Source: Herbinix sp.
GTDB taxonomy: Bacteria; Bacillota; Clostridia; Lachnospirales; Lachnospiraceae
Assembly (NCBI GenBank): GCA_029240245.1
Contig: JARBTJ010000004.1
Span: forward strand, 154,277-218,276
Direction of reading: 5' to 3'
DNA length: 64,000 nucleotides
Shown here: piece after piece, positions 27,216-36,558 of the stretch
Layout: each line of letters opens with the position of its first letter
Position numbering within the stretch: the first letter of the stretch is position 1
Program-made: the position numbers and the translations under genes
Notes under the pieces: model-generated
Seen by the model: the letters and a program-made list of their open reading frames with translations, nothing else
Told to the model about the DNA's origin: nothing
The model's database searches: none

Positions 27216-28211
27216 ATGGCCATAAAAAATGATCAATATAATCAAATTTTACGTGAATATGATTATCGACAGCAGAAAAACAGGCATGAATTAAGTAAAC
27301 GTCGGGAAGAGGTATATAACGTCATTCCCGAGCTAAAAAAGCTGGAGGATGATATCATTTCTCTTTCTGCTCAAAGCGGCAGAATGGCTCTTCAAGGCGA
27401 TGACTCTAGTCTTCTTAAATTAAAAGCACAGTTTGATGATATAAAAGCTGTACAGATTGAATTATTAACCTGCAACGGTTTTCCTGACGATTACCTGGAC
27501 ATGCACTATACCTGCAGCAAATGCAAGGATACCGGGTTCATCGGCAAAGAAAAATGTAACTGCTTAAAACAGGCAATCGCAGATCTTATTTATGATGATT
27601 CTAATATCAAATCCATATTGTCACATGAAAATTTCAGTGCCTTTTCATTCTCCTATTATTCGGATGATTACATTGATGAGACCATTGGCGCCACTCCATT
27701 AACCAACATGCAGAAAATTGTGGCCGGTTGTAAGAATTTTATAAAGCATTTTAAGGAAGGCCATGATAATTTATTGTTTATGGGCAATACCGGTGTAGGA
27801 AAAACCTTTCTCGCCAATTGCATTGCGAAGGAGCTTTTGGATCAGGGCTATACCGTAATATATCTTACTGCATTTCGATTATTTGATATCCTTGAAAAGC
27901 ATAAATTTGGCAGAAATGAGGAAACCTCTTATATAGCTGCAAATCAATTTGATTATATTCTGGATTGTGATTTATTGATTATCGATGATTTGGGTACAGA
28001 ATTAAATAATTCCTTTACGGCTTCCCAATTGTATCTTATTATAAACGAACGTCTGCTTAGGCAAAAATCTATGATTATTTCTACTAATCTGTCGCATGAT
28101 AATCTTAATTCCAATTACGGAGAGAGGGTTTATTCCAGATTAATAAGTAAATACTCTATCCGAAGGATCGTCGGGGAAGATATTCGTTTACATAAAGCAG
28201 TAAGCAATTAA
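27216..28211 (+). CDS. dnaC: Helicase loader DnaC/DnaI
   Basis: A 331-residue AAA+ ATPase that loads replicative helicase. An N-terminal helical region is followed by a zinc-binding-like cluster CSKCKDTGFIGKEKCNC near 99-116. The AAA+ core has Walker A FMGNTGVGKTFLANCIAKEL near 187-205 and Walker B LLIIDDLGTE, then SLxxR-like IISTNLS and GERVYSRLISKY. AAAGGAG lies 9 bases before ATG. It is co-transcribed with dnaD and separated from prs by a promoter. Confidence 0.94.
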   Translation: MAIKNDQYNQILREYDYRQQKNRHELSKRREEVYNVIPELKKLEDDIISLSAQSGRMALQGDDSSLLKLKAQFDDIKAVQIELLTCNGFPDDYLDMHYTCSKCKDTGFIGKEKCNCLKQAIADLIYDDSNIKSILSHENFSAFSFSYYSDDYIDETIGATPLTNMQKIVAGCKNFIKHFKEGHDNLLFMGNTGVGKTFLANCIAKELLDQGYTVIYLTAFRLFDILEKHKFGRNEETSYIAANQFDYILDCDLLIIDDLGTELNNSFTASQLYLIINERLLRQKSMIISTNLSHDNLNSNYGERVYSRLISKYSIRRIVGEDIRLHKAVSN

Positions 28212-28236
28212 TTGCGATATAATATGACAAAGAAGC

Positions 28237-28265
28237 TTGACTTAATAATTTTATAATGGTATAAC
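28237..28265 (+). promoter_or_regulatory. Sigma-A promoter of prs
   Basis: TTGACT (28237-28242), 17 bases, TATAAC (28260-28265), about 46 bases before the prs start. Confidence 0.6.
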
Positions 28266-28311
28266 TTTTAATGGCATTTGAAGCAAACAATACAATATGG
28301 AGGGAAATGTA

Positions 28312-29499
28312 ATGTCTAAGCATGATAAGATCGTAGAAACTATTCCTGTAGGTCCCCTTGGGATTATAGCTTTGGAAGGCTGTAACTCCTTGGGAAACAA
28401 AGTAAATGATTACCTTGCCGGATGGAGAAACACCAGAGAGAGTGAGCACAAAGGAACAATAGCTTTCTCCGGTTACCAAAAGGAATCTTACCTACTGAAT
28501 GCCAGCTGTCCCAGATTTGGTACAGGTGAGGCCAAAGGAATGATTAAAGAATCTGTTCGCGGTTCCGATTTATACCTGCTTGTTGATGTGACCAATTATA
28601 GTTTAACCTACTCTGTTTGTGGTCAGACAAATCACATGTCACCGGATGACCATTACCAGGATTTAAAAAGAATTATTGCTGCAGTTGGCGGCAAAGCAAG
28701 AAGAATTACAGTTATCATGCCTTACCTTTATGAAGGCAGACAGCATAGAAGAACCTCAAGAGAGTCTCTTGACTGTGCATTAGCGCTACAGGAGCTGACA
28801 CATATGGGCGTTGAGAGTATTATCACCTTCGATGCTCACGATCCCAGAGTTCAGAATGCCATTCCATTAAAAAGCTTAGAAACCGTAGCACCTACTTATC
28901 AGTTTATTAAAGCAATGCTCAAGAAAGTTCCGGATATCAAATTTGATTGCGATCATATGATGGTTATCAGCCCTGATGAAGGCGGTATGTCAAGAGCTGT
29001 ATATTATGCCAATGTACTTGGACTTGATATGGGTATGTTCTATAAGAGACGAGATTACACACGAATTGTTAACGGACGTAATCCAATCGTAGCACACGAA
29101 TTCCTCGGTTCTGATATCGAAGGCAAGGACATCCTAATTATTGATGATATGATTTCCTCCGGAGAAAGTATCTTAGATGTTGCTACTGAATTAAAAAGAA
29201 GAAAAGCAAATCGTATCTTTGTAGCAGCTACCTTTGGTTTATTCACCAACGGTTTTGATAAGCTGGACGAGGCATATGAGAAAGGCCTGATCTATCGTCT
29301 TCTTACGACGAACTTAACCTACCAGACACCGGAATTATTAACAAAACCTTACTACATCAATGTTGATATGAGTAAATATATTGCTCTTATTATCGATACG
29401 TTAAATCATGATAACAGCATCAGCGGTCTGTTAAATCCGGTTGAAAGAATTCATGATATATTATCGGAATATGGACAGGACGGCAATAAAGCAAAGTAA
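28312..29499 (+). CDS. prs: Ribose-phosphate pyrophosphokinase
   Basis: A 395-residue PRPP synthetase, which transfers pyrophosphate from ATP to ribose 5-phosphate for nucleotide, His and Trp synthesis. Blocks seen are MPYLYEGRQHRRTSRESLDC, IITFDAHDPRVQNAIP, VISPDEGGMSRA, and the PRPP-binding loop ILIIDDMISSGES. At 395 residues it is longer than the usual enzyme of about 315, as in a clostridial subgroup with an N-terminal extension and insertions. ATG 28312 was chosen; the ATG at 28297 overlaps the GGAGGG ribosome site. Confidence 0.93.
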   Translation: MSKHDKIVETIPVGPLGIIALEGCNSLGNKVNDYLAGWRNTRESEHKGTIAFSGYQKESYLLNASCPRFGTGEAKGMIKESVRGSDLYLLVDVTNYSLTYSVCGQTNHMSPDDHYQDLKRIIAAVGGKARRITVIMPYLYEGRQHRRTSRESLDCALALQELTHMGVESIITFDAHDPRVQNAIPLKSLETVAPTYQFIKAMLKKVPDIKFDCDHMMVISPDEGGMSRAVYYANVLGLDMGMFYKRRDYTRIVNGRNPIVAHEFLGSDIEGKDILIIDDMISSGESILDVATELKRRKANRIFVAATFGLFTNGFDKLDEAYEKGLIYRLLTTNLTYQTPELLTKPYYINVDMSKYIALIIDTLNHDNSISGLLNPVERIHDILSEYGQDGNKAK

Positions 29500-29551
29500 T
29501 TATGACTATATTTTTGTTCTAAATACCACTGAATAATAGATAAAATCGAAT

Positions 29552-29618
29552 GAGGGAAATGAAGTATAGCTCCGTGTTATTAATTCACCTGTGAGCACAC
29601 TTCATTTCCCTCTTTTTT
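29552..29618 (+). terminator. Terminator of prs
   Basis: GAGGGAAATGAAGT (29552-29565) pairs perfectly with ACTTCATTTCCCTC (29599-29612) across a 33-base loop, followed by TTTTTT. Confidence 0.85.
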
Positions 29619-29671
29619 GATGTTTCATATTTGGCAACGATTGATAAAGTATTGATATTAATTAAGATTCG

Positions 29672-32056
29672 TTATTCGATCCCTTCCTCAGAGCTATCCT
29701 CGGATTGTTCCTCGGTATCCTGATTTAAAGGATCCTCGGCGATTACCTCAGGGTCCTCACCTGAATTAGCCGGGGTCTCCCCCTCGGGTTCATTCTGGGT
29801 CTCTTCCCCTGGATTCTCCGGGATTTCATCACCCGGATTCACCTCGGAATCCTCCTCCGAATCCACCTCCGGATGATCCTCCATATCATCTGGATTTTCC
29901 TCTAGGTTCTCCTCTAAGTTCTCTTCTAAGTCCTCCTCTGGGTTCTCCTCTAAGTCATCTTCCATATTCTCTTCACTTTCCTGTGAATCCTCAGATTCCT
30001 CCTTTACCTTATCTCCAGTATTTTCATCCGATTTCTTCTGGGCCTCGTAAATCGGTCTCCAGTCATAATAATCAAAGGTTTCCGCCATTGATGAATCATG
30101 TATCTGATTCATGTAATCCTGCCAGATTGAGCCGGGATAGGAGGAGCCGGATAGATCCTTAAGTGTTTTCGGAAGGTCATAGCCCACCCAGACACTGGTA
30201 GTATAATAGGGTGTGTAACCCACAAACCAGCCATCCTTCCTGCTATCGGTAGTGCCGGTTTTTCCTGCACTCACGGTATTCGTAAGACTTAGTCCTTTGC
30301 CAGTCCCGTTTGCGATAACTCCGGTCAGCGCTTCCGTCGTCATTCTTGCCGCCTTCTGCTGATAAATTATTTTCTTTTCCATATGATCCCCTACCAGCTC
30401 TTTTCCTTCGGAGTCCATAATCTTTACAATGCAGGTCGGTTCCCGGTAAACTCCGTCATTTTCTAAGGCTGCGTAGGCAGAGGCCATTTCAACCGGGCTG
30501 ACTCCTACGGTAAAACCGCCCAAGGAGGCCGCCGGATAATAATCATTTATATTAATTTTTTTAAAGTTCATATTTAATAGATAGGATAAGCTTTTTGTAG
30601 GTGTAATTTCCTCAAACAGCTTCCATGCTATTGTATTTTTAGAAACCTCGATTGCTCTTTGCAATGTTATCTCGCCGTCATATTTTTTATTGGAATTGGA
30701 GGGCCCGTCTTCAAAGGGTTCATCAGTGACCGGACTTTCCGGATAGTAGCTCTGTTCAAAGGCAGGAGCATATACAATTAACGGTTTAATTGAGCTGCCC
30801 GGCTGCCGGAAACTTTGATATCCTCGGTTTAAAGTATAGCCCGGAAGCTTCTGGCTGCGTCCTCCGACGATTGCTACCACCCGTCCACTGTCATTGTCAA
30901 TCGTGACCGCTGCTGCCTGAAGCTTATATACCCCTTCTTCATTTACCTCAGTAAAATCCTTTAAGGTATTGTCAAGTGAAGCCTGTAAAAGCTCCTGCTT
31001 TTTCATATCCATAGAGGTATAGATGCGGTAGCCGGAGATAAATAGATCCTGCTGGCAGCTGTAATAAAGCTCATTATAGGCCTCCTGATAGGCTTTCTGG
31101 TCCTCCTCACAGTCAAAACGGATGGCAAACTGAAATCCCTGTCGTTTCATCAGAGCCTCAATTGCACAATGATAAATATAGGTTTCCACATAATTCTTTT
31201 TCTCAGCACTTTGCTTCTTTAATTCAATGGGCTCAATCAGTGCCTGATCATATTCTTTCTTTGAAATCAGCCCCTCATCAAACAGCTGAAGAAGAATTCT
31301 ATCCCTACGGGCCAGTGCATTGTCCATATGAGTCACCGGATTATAGAGGTTGGGGTTGTTTGGTATGGCACATAAAAATGCAGTCTGCGACAGACTGAGT
31401 CCGGTTACACTCCTCCCAAAATAACCGTTGCTTGCCGCCTGGATTCCGTAATGACCATTGGCATAGTATATGTTATTTAAGTAAAATTCCATAATGTCTG
31501 TTTTCGTATATTTTCTCTCCAGCTCCTGAGCAACAAAAATTTCTTCAATCTTCCTTTCGTAGGTTACCTTATGGGTTAAAAATACATTTCTCCCCAGCTG
31601 CTGCGTAATTGTACTGGCGCCTTGGGTTATTTCGCCTTTATGCTCGATAAGCTTGATGGCTGCCCGTATATTCGCAAGATAATCCACCCCGCTATGCTCA
31701 AAGAATTTTCTATCCTCCGATACGATAACCGCATTCATAACCAGTTCAGGAATGTCTGCATAATCCATATAAAAGACGTCCTTTTCCGCTTTCAGAGTCG
31801 AAATGATATCTCCCTCCGAATCATAAACCAGACTGGTCTGGCTAGCGCGGAAGGTAGCATAATCCGAAGCGGCCACCGTCTTTTTCGCATATGATTGAAG
31901 CTTTAGAATGGTTTTTCCGTAGGCTATGTAAAAATAAATCATCCCCGCCATAACAGCCAACAAGAAAAGAAAAAATATAAGCTGAAGGACAAGCTTAATC
32001 ACCTGTCCCGCACTCTTCTTTTCTTTCTTTGATTTGATGTTTTTTCTTTTGTTCAT
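29672..32056 (-). CDS. Class A penicillin-binding protein with acidic tail
   Basis: A 794-residue bifunctional peptidoglycan synthase (PBP1a type). A basic cytoplasmic N-terminus and one membrane anchor (about 20-46) precede the glycosyltransferase domain, with catalytic Glu in VSEDRKFFEHSGVDY and GASTITQQLGRNVFL. The transpeptidase domain has SxxK in RQPGSSIKPLIVY near 416, SxN in EVSKNTIAW, and KTG in VSAGKTGTT near 597. The last 125 or so residues are almost all Glu, Asp, Pro, Asn and Ser with short repeats such as EEDLEENLEENLEENP, a likely disordered wall-facing tail. It converges on prs. Confidence 0.93.
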   Translation of the reverse strand: MNKRKNIKSKKEKKSAGQVIKLVLQLIFFLFLLAVMAGMIYFYIAYGKTILKLQSYAKKTVAASDYATFRASQTSLVYDSEGDIISTLKAEKDVFYMDYADIPELVMNAVIVSEDRKFFEHSGVDYLANIRAAIKLIEHKGEITQGASTITQQLGRNVFLTHKVTYERKIEEIFVAQELERKYTKTDIMEFYLNNIYYANGHYGIQAASNGYFGRSVTGLSLSQTAFLCAIPNNPNLYNPVTHMDNALARRDRILLQLFDEGLISKKEYDQALIEPIELKKQSAEKKNYVETYIYHCAIEALMKRQGFQFAIRFDCEEDQKAYQEAYNELYYSCQQDLFISGYRIYTSMDMKKQELLQASLDNTLKDFTEVNEEGVYKLQAAAVTIDNDSGRVVAIVGGRSQKLPGYTLNRGYQSFRQPGSSIKPLIVYAPAFEQSYYPESPVTDEPFEDGPSNSNKKYDGEITLQRAIEVSKNTIAWKLFEEITPTKSLSYLLNMNFKKININDYYPAASLGGFTVGVSPVEMASAYAALENDGVYREPTCIVKIMDSEGKELVGDHMEKKIIYQQKAARMTTEALTGVIANGTGKGLSLTNTVSAGKTGTTDSRKDGWFVGYTPYYTTSVWVGYDLPKTLKDLSGSSYPGSIWQDYMNQIHDSSMAETFDYYDWRPIYEAQKKSDENTGDKVKEESEDSQESEENMEDDLEENPEEDLEENLEENLEENPDDMEDHPEVDSEEDSEVNPGDEIPENPGEETQNEPEGETPANSGEDPEVIAEDPLNQDTEEQSEDSSEEGIE

Positions 32057-32143
32057 CTGGTAAAGCCTCCGGTAAAACTATAATATCTATATCATATCGT
32101 TTTTGTGCATAATATCAATGGCGCTGTCTGGAAATGGGATTTC

Positions 32144-34246
32144 TTAAGCATTCTGAGTTAAATCCACAAAATGGTACGGTATCCCCATATCTTCTAACAG
32201 AAGCCTCTCCCTCCTATGACAGCTAAACATTAAAATCTGCTTACGGTCCTTTATTTTGTTCAATGCCGCTTTTATCCTAATGTCATCATATAGTGCAAAG
32301 CTGTCATCGAAAATTAGGGGTATCTCATCCCTTCCAAGCAAAAGGTCTGCTACTGCCAAGCGAAGTGCAAAATACACCTGATCTATAGTTCCTGCGCTCA
32401 ACTTATCAAGCAAAACATAATTTCCTTTCCAGCCCACCTTCACATTCAACTTTTCATCCACCTTGATATCGGTATATTTCTGTCCGGTTACCTCACCGAT
32501 CATTGCAGAAACAGCTTCATTTAACTGCCTTCCAAAGCTGTCATGGATGTCAACGGATAGCGATTGTATGGTGTTAAGGGCTAATCTTACCGCCTCTAAT
32601 TCAACTGCTGACTCCTTCTGCCTTTGCTGCAGTTCTTCATACCGTTCCTTGTTTTTCAGAAGCAGAAGTTCGTTGCCCTCCATGGTTGATAGTTCCCATC
32701 TTAATTTTTCTATCCGGAGTCTGCAATTTTCATAAAGCCCGTTGATCTCCGAATGTTTTCTTACTTCCTCCAATTTTGTCTGCTGTATGATCTCTTGAAG
32801 CCTTTGTATGGAATTCACGGTTAATTCATCTGTTAAAAGATAACTTCGGGTATACTTCATAATGGTATCATATAAAAGATCTTTATTATCCTCCAGTTCC
32901 TCCTTACGAAGTTCTAAATCAGCCAATTGTTTCTTATTAAGCTCTAAGGCAATGGAATGCTTCAAAAACTCCTCCTGTCTGATACGCAGCTCCTCCATCG
33001 ACCTTGACTGGTTCTTAGAAAGAATATTATGAAGCTGATCTATAGCAGCTGAATGCTTTTGCATCAGTGAATTTATCTCCTCCTCCACCCTGCGCTGCTT
33101 TACCCTTCCTGTCCGTTCCAGGAAAACATAGGTGGCCCCTCCAATGAGTAATGCAACTGCTGCGAAGACAAATCCAAGTGTTATAGGCCTAGCTAGTATT
33201 ATGGAAAGTATGGATATCCCACCGGTAGGAAGCATACTGATCAGTGTATTTCTTTTTTTATCAGCCTGACGAATAACTTCCTGTTCCTTTAACCGCTCCT
33301 TCTGTTTTATTTCATAATCACGAATGCTTAAGTTCAAGGCCTCCGCTTCTTTGATTTCCTTGCGGAGGGTTGCTGATAGTAACTTTTCTACCTCCCAGGA
33401 GGACATCTTTTCCTTAAACTCTATGCATTGCCTTTCTAGTTGTTCACTGTGCCTTAGTAGTTCAAGGTAGGACCGATATTTTTCTAATATGGCCGGAAGC
33501 TCCTCTCTTCGTTTCACTTCTTCACTGTCCGGTGGCGCTAAAACAGCCTCTCTTTGCTTCTTAAGCTCCTGCTCCTCGGTCATTAAATCACGCAGCTGCA
33601 GGGTGAGGGAGTCAATTTTTTCCTCCTTCGCCATACCTTCTTCTATTTCGGACTGCAAGGCTTTTAACTCTGGGGTATTAAGCGATGCTTCCAGTACCTT
33701 TTTCTTCTCGTTTAGTATGGTCAGTGCTTTAACTACATTAACCTCCTTACTTTTAGCGATCGACAGGTTTGTAATATAATTACGCACCTGAGCGGCCAGC
33801 TCTGCATCGGTCTCTGCTTTCAGCTGCTCAATACTTACCGTATTCCGAAACGCCGATTCCGTAAGGCCCGGAATCATTTCGCTTAATAATCCTTCCTTCA
33901 GCTTTAATTCTCTTCCGGTGGATAAATCCAGAATAATGAAGCTTTTATCATTGGTATGAAAGCTTCTTTGTATGCGGTATTGTTTGTCATCAAGCAGGAT
34001 ATCCATACTTCCGCCAAAGGCACCCGGGTAATCCCAGGGAAGGTATCTTGTATAAATATCCTCCTTTGAGGCAGAGCCCCTGCCCCTTAAACGTTCTATC
34101 CCGAAGAGCATTCCCTTAATAAAGGTATGAAGCGTTGATTTACCGGCTTCATTTTCTCCGTAAATGATGTTTATCCCGGGCTTTAAATCAATTTCCCTAT
34201 TATGAAATCTACCAAAATAATTTAACTTAAGCTTTGTAAAAAGCAT
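32144..34246 (-). CDS. SbcC/YhaN-like AAA ATPase with central membrane hairpin
   Basis: A 700-residue SMC/Rad50-type ATPase. Walker A YGENEAGKSTLHTFIKG is near residue 32-48. Long coiled coils follow, interrupted at about 335-376 by hydrophobic segments (ISILSIILARPITLGFVFAA and AVALLIGGATYVFL). The ABC-type C-terminal half has LSAGTIDQVYFALRLAVADL and the Walker B PLIFDDSFALYDD. This matches B. subtilis YhaN rather than SbcC, and the pair with the nuclease-like gene upstream (14-base gap) is the YhaO-YhaN arrangement. The role is probably DNA-end or repair processing at the membrane; no biochemical function is certain. Confidence 0.85.
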   Translation of the reverse strand: MLFTKLKLNYFGRFHNREIDLKPGINIIYGENEAGKSTLHTFIKGMLFGIERLRGRGSASKEDIYTRYLPWDYPGAFGGSMDILLDDKQYRIQRSFHTNDKSFIILDLSTGRELKLKEGLLSEMIPGLTESAFRNTVSIEQLKAETDAELAAQVRNYITNLSIAKSKEVNVVKALTILNEKKKVLEASLNTPELKALQSEIEEGMAKEEKIDSLTLQLRDLMTEEQELKKQREAVLAPPDSEEVKRREELPAILEKYRSYLELLRHSEQLERQCIEFKEKMSSWEVEKLLSATLRKEIKEAEALNLSIRDYEIKQKERLKEQEVIRQADKKRNTLISMLPTGGISILSIILARPITLGFVFAAVALLIGGATYVFLERTGRVKQRRVEEEINSLMQKHSAAIDQLHNILSKNQSRSMEELRIRQEEFLKHSIALELNKKQLADLELRKEELEDNKDLLYDTIMKYTRSYLLTDELTVNSIQRLQEIIQQTKLEEVRKHSEINGLYENCRLRIEKLRWELSTMEGNELLLLKNKERYEELQQRQKESAVELEAVRLALNTIQSLSVDIHDSFGRQLNEAVSAMIGEVTGQKYTDIKVDEKLNVKVGWKGNYVLLDKLSAGTIDQVYFALRLAVADLLLGRDEIPLIFDDSFALYDDIRIKAALNKIKDRKQILMFSCHRRERLLLEDMGIPYHFVDLTQNA

Positions 34247-34259
34247 ATTCTACCTCCGG

Positions 34260-35324
34260 CTATTCCTCTTTTGCTCCGAGCAAGGCCTCCATTCCATAAT
34301 ACAGTGCCTTTTTTGCTATTTCGTCCTGTTCTGTATTTTCAAGGATTTTTTGAATAAATAATCCAATTATGTTGTCCGCATTTTCCCGGAAAAGCGTATC
34401 AAAATCGTAATCAGGAACCGACTGGTCAATTACCTCAAGCACATTACCGATAGCACGGATTGCTTCTCTATCAAATTGGATAGCCTCATCCCTGACTCCT
34501 TGAATCGTAAAGGTATAGATATGATGGTTACCATTCTCTTGGATTGCTTCCTTTGCCTGATCCATAAGGGCTCCGTTTGTGGTGGTCTGGGTAACCGGAA
34601 GTATTATTCTTTTATATTCCCTGCGTGAGCTGGGTTTAAAACTGATTTTGGTATGCTTCTCCCCCTTGGAAGTAATTTCTCCAAGAATATAACCCCTTTC
34701 ACCGGTCTCATTCCTATCGAGTGGCTCCAAAGAGCCGGAATAAGCCATGATGTTACTGATCATCTCCGGCTTGTGGATATGACCAAGGCCAATATAGTCA
34801 TAGCCGGCATCCAAAAGCCGATTTTTATTGATCGGTATATCCTTATCATCGCCACCATGGGCAAGGAGTATATGAATTTTTCCGTTCTTGTCCGGCTTTA
34901 TTGCATCATATAAGGGCTCTGTAATATCCCTTGTGTAATAGCTGAAGCCGGAAACCCCTGTGTTGATTTCAGGAAAATCTATGGTATCCAAAGTATCCGA
35001 CATAAACATATGAACCCGTTGATCCCATTCGAAGCCCCGATAATTTGATCTCGTACTGATATGATCATGGTTTCCTGCCATCAGGACCACTTGAGCGGTC
35101 TTAAGCTTACCAAAGTAATAATTTACTTCCTTTAACTCCTTGATTAAAGGCTGTTTATGGAATAAGTCTCCCGCAATCAGTAGCAGATCTGCCTTTTCCA
35201 TATTGCAGACGTCGATTATCTTCTGAAAGCCTTCCCAGATTTCCCTCTCCCTGTCAGCTCCCCAGGGCATATTGGAATCGGGTACTGCGCCAAGATGGAC
35301 ATCCGCTATATGTATGAATTTCAT
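34260..35324 (-). CDS. SbcD/YhaO-like metallophosphoesterase
   Basis: A 354-residue calcineurin-like phosphoesterase of the Mre11/SbcD/YhaO type. The dimetal motifs appear in order: IADVHLGA near 6-13, LIAGDLFHK near 49, MAGNHDHIS near 82, LLAHGGDD near 152 and GLGHIHKP near 180. It is expected to act with the adjacent YhaN-like ATPase as a nuclease complex. GGAGG precedes ATG 35324. The gap to the next gene (35325-35867) is AT-rich with only the promoter at 35678 and a short palindrome. Confidence 0.88.
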   Translation of the reverse strand: MKFIHIADVHLGAVPDSNMPWGADREREIWEGFQKIIDVCNMEKADLLLIAGDLFHKQPLIKELKEVNYYFGKLKTAQVVLMAGNHDHISTRSNYRGFEWDQRVHMFMSDTLDTIDFPEINTGVSGFSYYTRDITEPLYDAIKPDKNGKIHILLAHGGDDKDIPINKNRLLDAGYDYIGLGHIHKPEMISNIMAYSGSLEPLDRNETGERGYILGEITSKGEKHTKISFKPSSRREYKRIILPVTQTTTNGALMDQAKEAIQENGNHHIYTFTIQGVRDEAIQFDREAIRAIGNVLEVIDQSVPDYDFDTLFRENADNIIGLFIQKILENTEQDEIAKKALYYGMEALLGAKEE

Positions 35325-35677
35325 AGAGTTCCTCCTATTAGTGGTACAAGTAAATTTGAATTTGCTTCTTTCCTATATATCTGTAATAAGGACACCGTAT
35401 CCTGATTGTGTTTTATTATTATTTATCTTAAACCTTTTCTTTGCACTGATATTTTAACTATTATAGCATATGGAAAACGTATACCGCAAGCCCAACCCGA
35501 ACACCTATTCTGTTACTGGTATAACTTCGTTTTCCGGTCATTAACCCTTCTGCATTGTATCTTTCGAAACCCCTTTTTACTTTTAAGATTCCTTTGCTTT
35601 TCAACTTATGTTAATTTGATTTGATTATTTCTTATTTTCCTTTTACTTAATAATTTTTCTTGTTTTACATATATTTC

Positions 35678-35706
35678 TTGCAGAATACAGGGTATGCGAG
35701 TATAAT
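35678..35706 (+). promoter_or_regulatory. Promoter of the GNAT gene, with palindrome in leader
   Basis: TTGCAG (35678-35683), 17 bases, TATAAT (35701-35706). A near-perfect palindrome GAGAATACGTGTTCTC lies at 35826-35841 in the leader and may be an operator. Confidence 0.55.
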
Positions 35707-35867
35707 CATAATAATTTTACCATCTATCCTGATCCTTATGGATTAAAATCCGTGGGAGGGAGCTCTGTGTAAAAGACAACAAATTCGCGCTGAGACTGCG
35801 TTCTGTGAGTGAATGTTTGCACTTAGAGAATACGTGTTCTCATAATCAAAAAAATTGGAGGTTAATT

Positions 35868-36416
35868 ATGAAGACGCTGGAAACCGAACGTTTACTGTTG
35901 CGGGCCTTTGATGAATCTGATCTGGAGGATTTATTTGAATATGCCAAGAGCCCGAATGTAGGTCCGAATGCAGGCTGGAAGCCCCACGACAAAAAAGAGG
36001 ATACCTTAAATATTATTAAAATGTTCATACAAGAGGATGATGTCTGGGCAATTGTTAACAAGGAAAATAACAAAGTGGTAGGTTCCATCGGTTTACATAA
36101 GGACCATCTACGAAGTGCAGATAACGTTAAAATGCTTGGCTATGTATTATCCGAGGATTATTGGGGCAGAGGCTTTGTGACGGAAGCTGCAAGGGCTGCC
36201 ATTCGTTATGCTTTTGAGGAAATGGGAATTGAACTTTTGTCCGTAAACCATTATTCCTTTAATCAAAAATCCAAACGTATCATCGAGAAATGCGGCTTTT
36301 ATTATGAGGGAACTCTTCGTCATTCGACAAAAATATACGATGGCTCCGTTTATGATCTTGTGTGTTACTCTATGACAAGGCAGGAGTATCAAAAGCAGTA
36401 CGTACTGGAAGTCTGA
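35868..36416 (+). CDS. GNAT N-acetyltransferase, RimJ/RimL type
   Basis: A 182-residue acetyl-CoA-dependent acetyltransferase. ETERLLLRAFDESDLEDLF at the N-terminus, the acetyl-CoA loop EDYWGRGFVTEAARAAIRYAF near 105-125 and VNHYSFNQKSKRIIEKCGF are typical of the RimJ/RimL subgroup that modifies protein N-termini or small amines. ATG 35868 follows TTGGAGG by 7 bases; the longer reading from 35805 has no site. The substrate is unknown. Confidence 0.88.
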   Translation: MKTLETERLLLRAFDESDLEDLFEYAKSPNVGPNAGWKPHDKKEDTLNIIKMFIQEDDVWAIVNKENNKVVGSIGLHKDHLRSADNVKMLGYVLSEDYWGRGFVTEAARAAIRYAFEEMGIELLSVNHYSFNQKSKRIIEKCGFYYEGTLRHSTKIYDGSVYDLVCYSMTRQEYQKQYVLEV

Positions 36417-36558
36417 TTCATGAAACTTACCTTAAGGGGCTGCTTATTTCGAAGGAAATCACTCATTTTTGTATACAAATAATCAAGTCGTATCTACATA
36501 TTTGTGATATTATGTCAGTATACGGTACCGTTATATCAGCAATTGAATAAGGCAGGTG

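Noticed and set aside
28297..28311. Earlier ATG for prs at 28297
   Set aside because: This ATG is part of the GGAGGG ribosome site that serves ATG 28312.
29860..29970. CRISPR-like or tandem-repeat array
   Set aside because: The short repeats are in frame and encode the acidic tail of the class A PBP; there are no spacers or cas genes.
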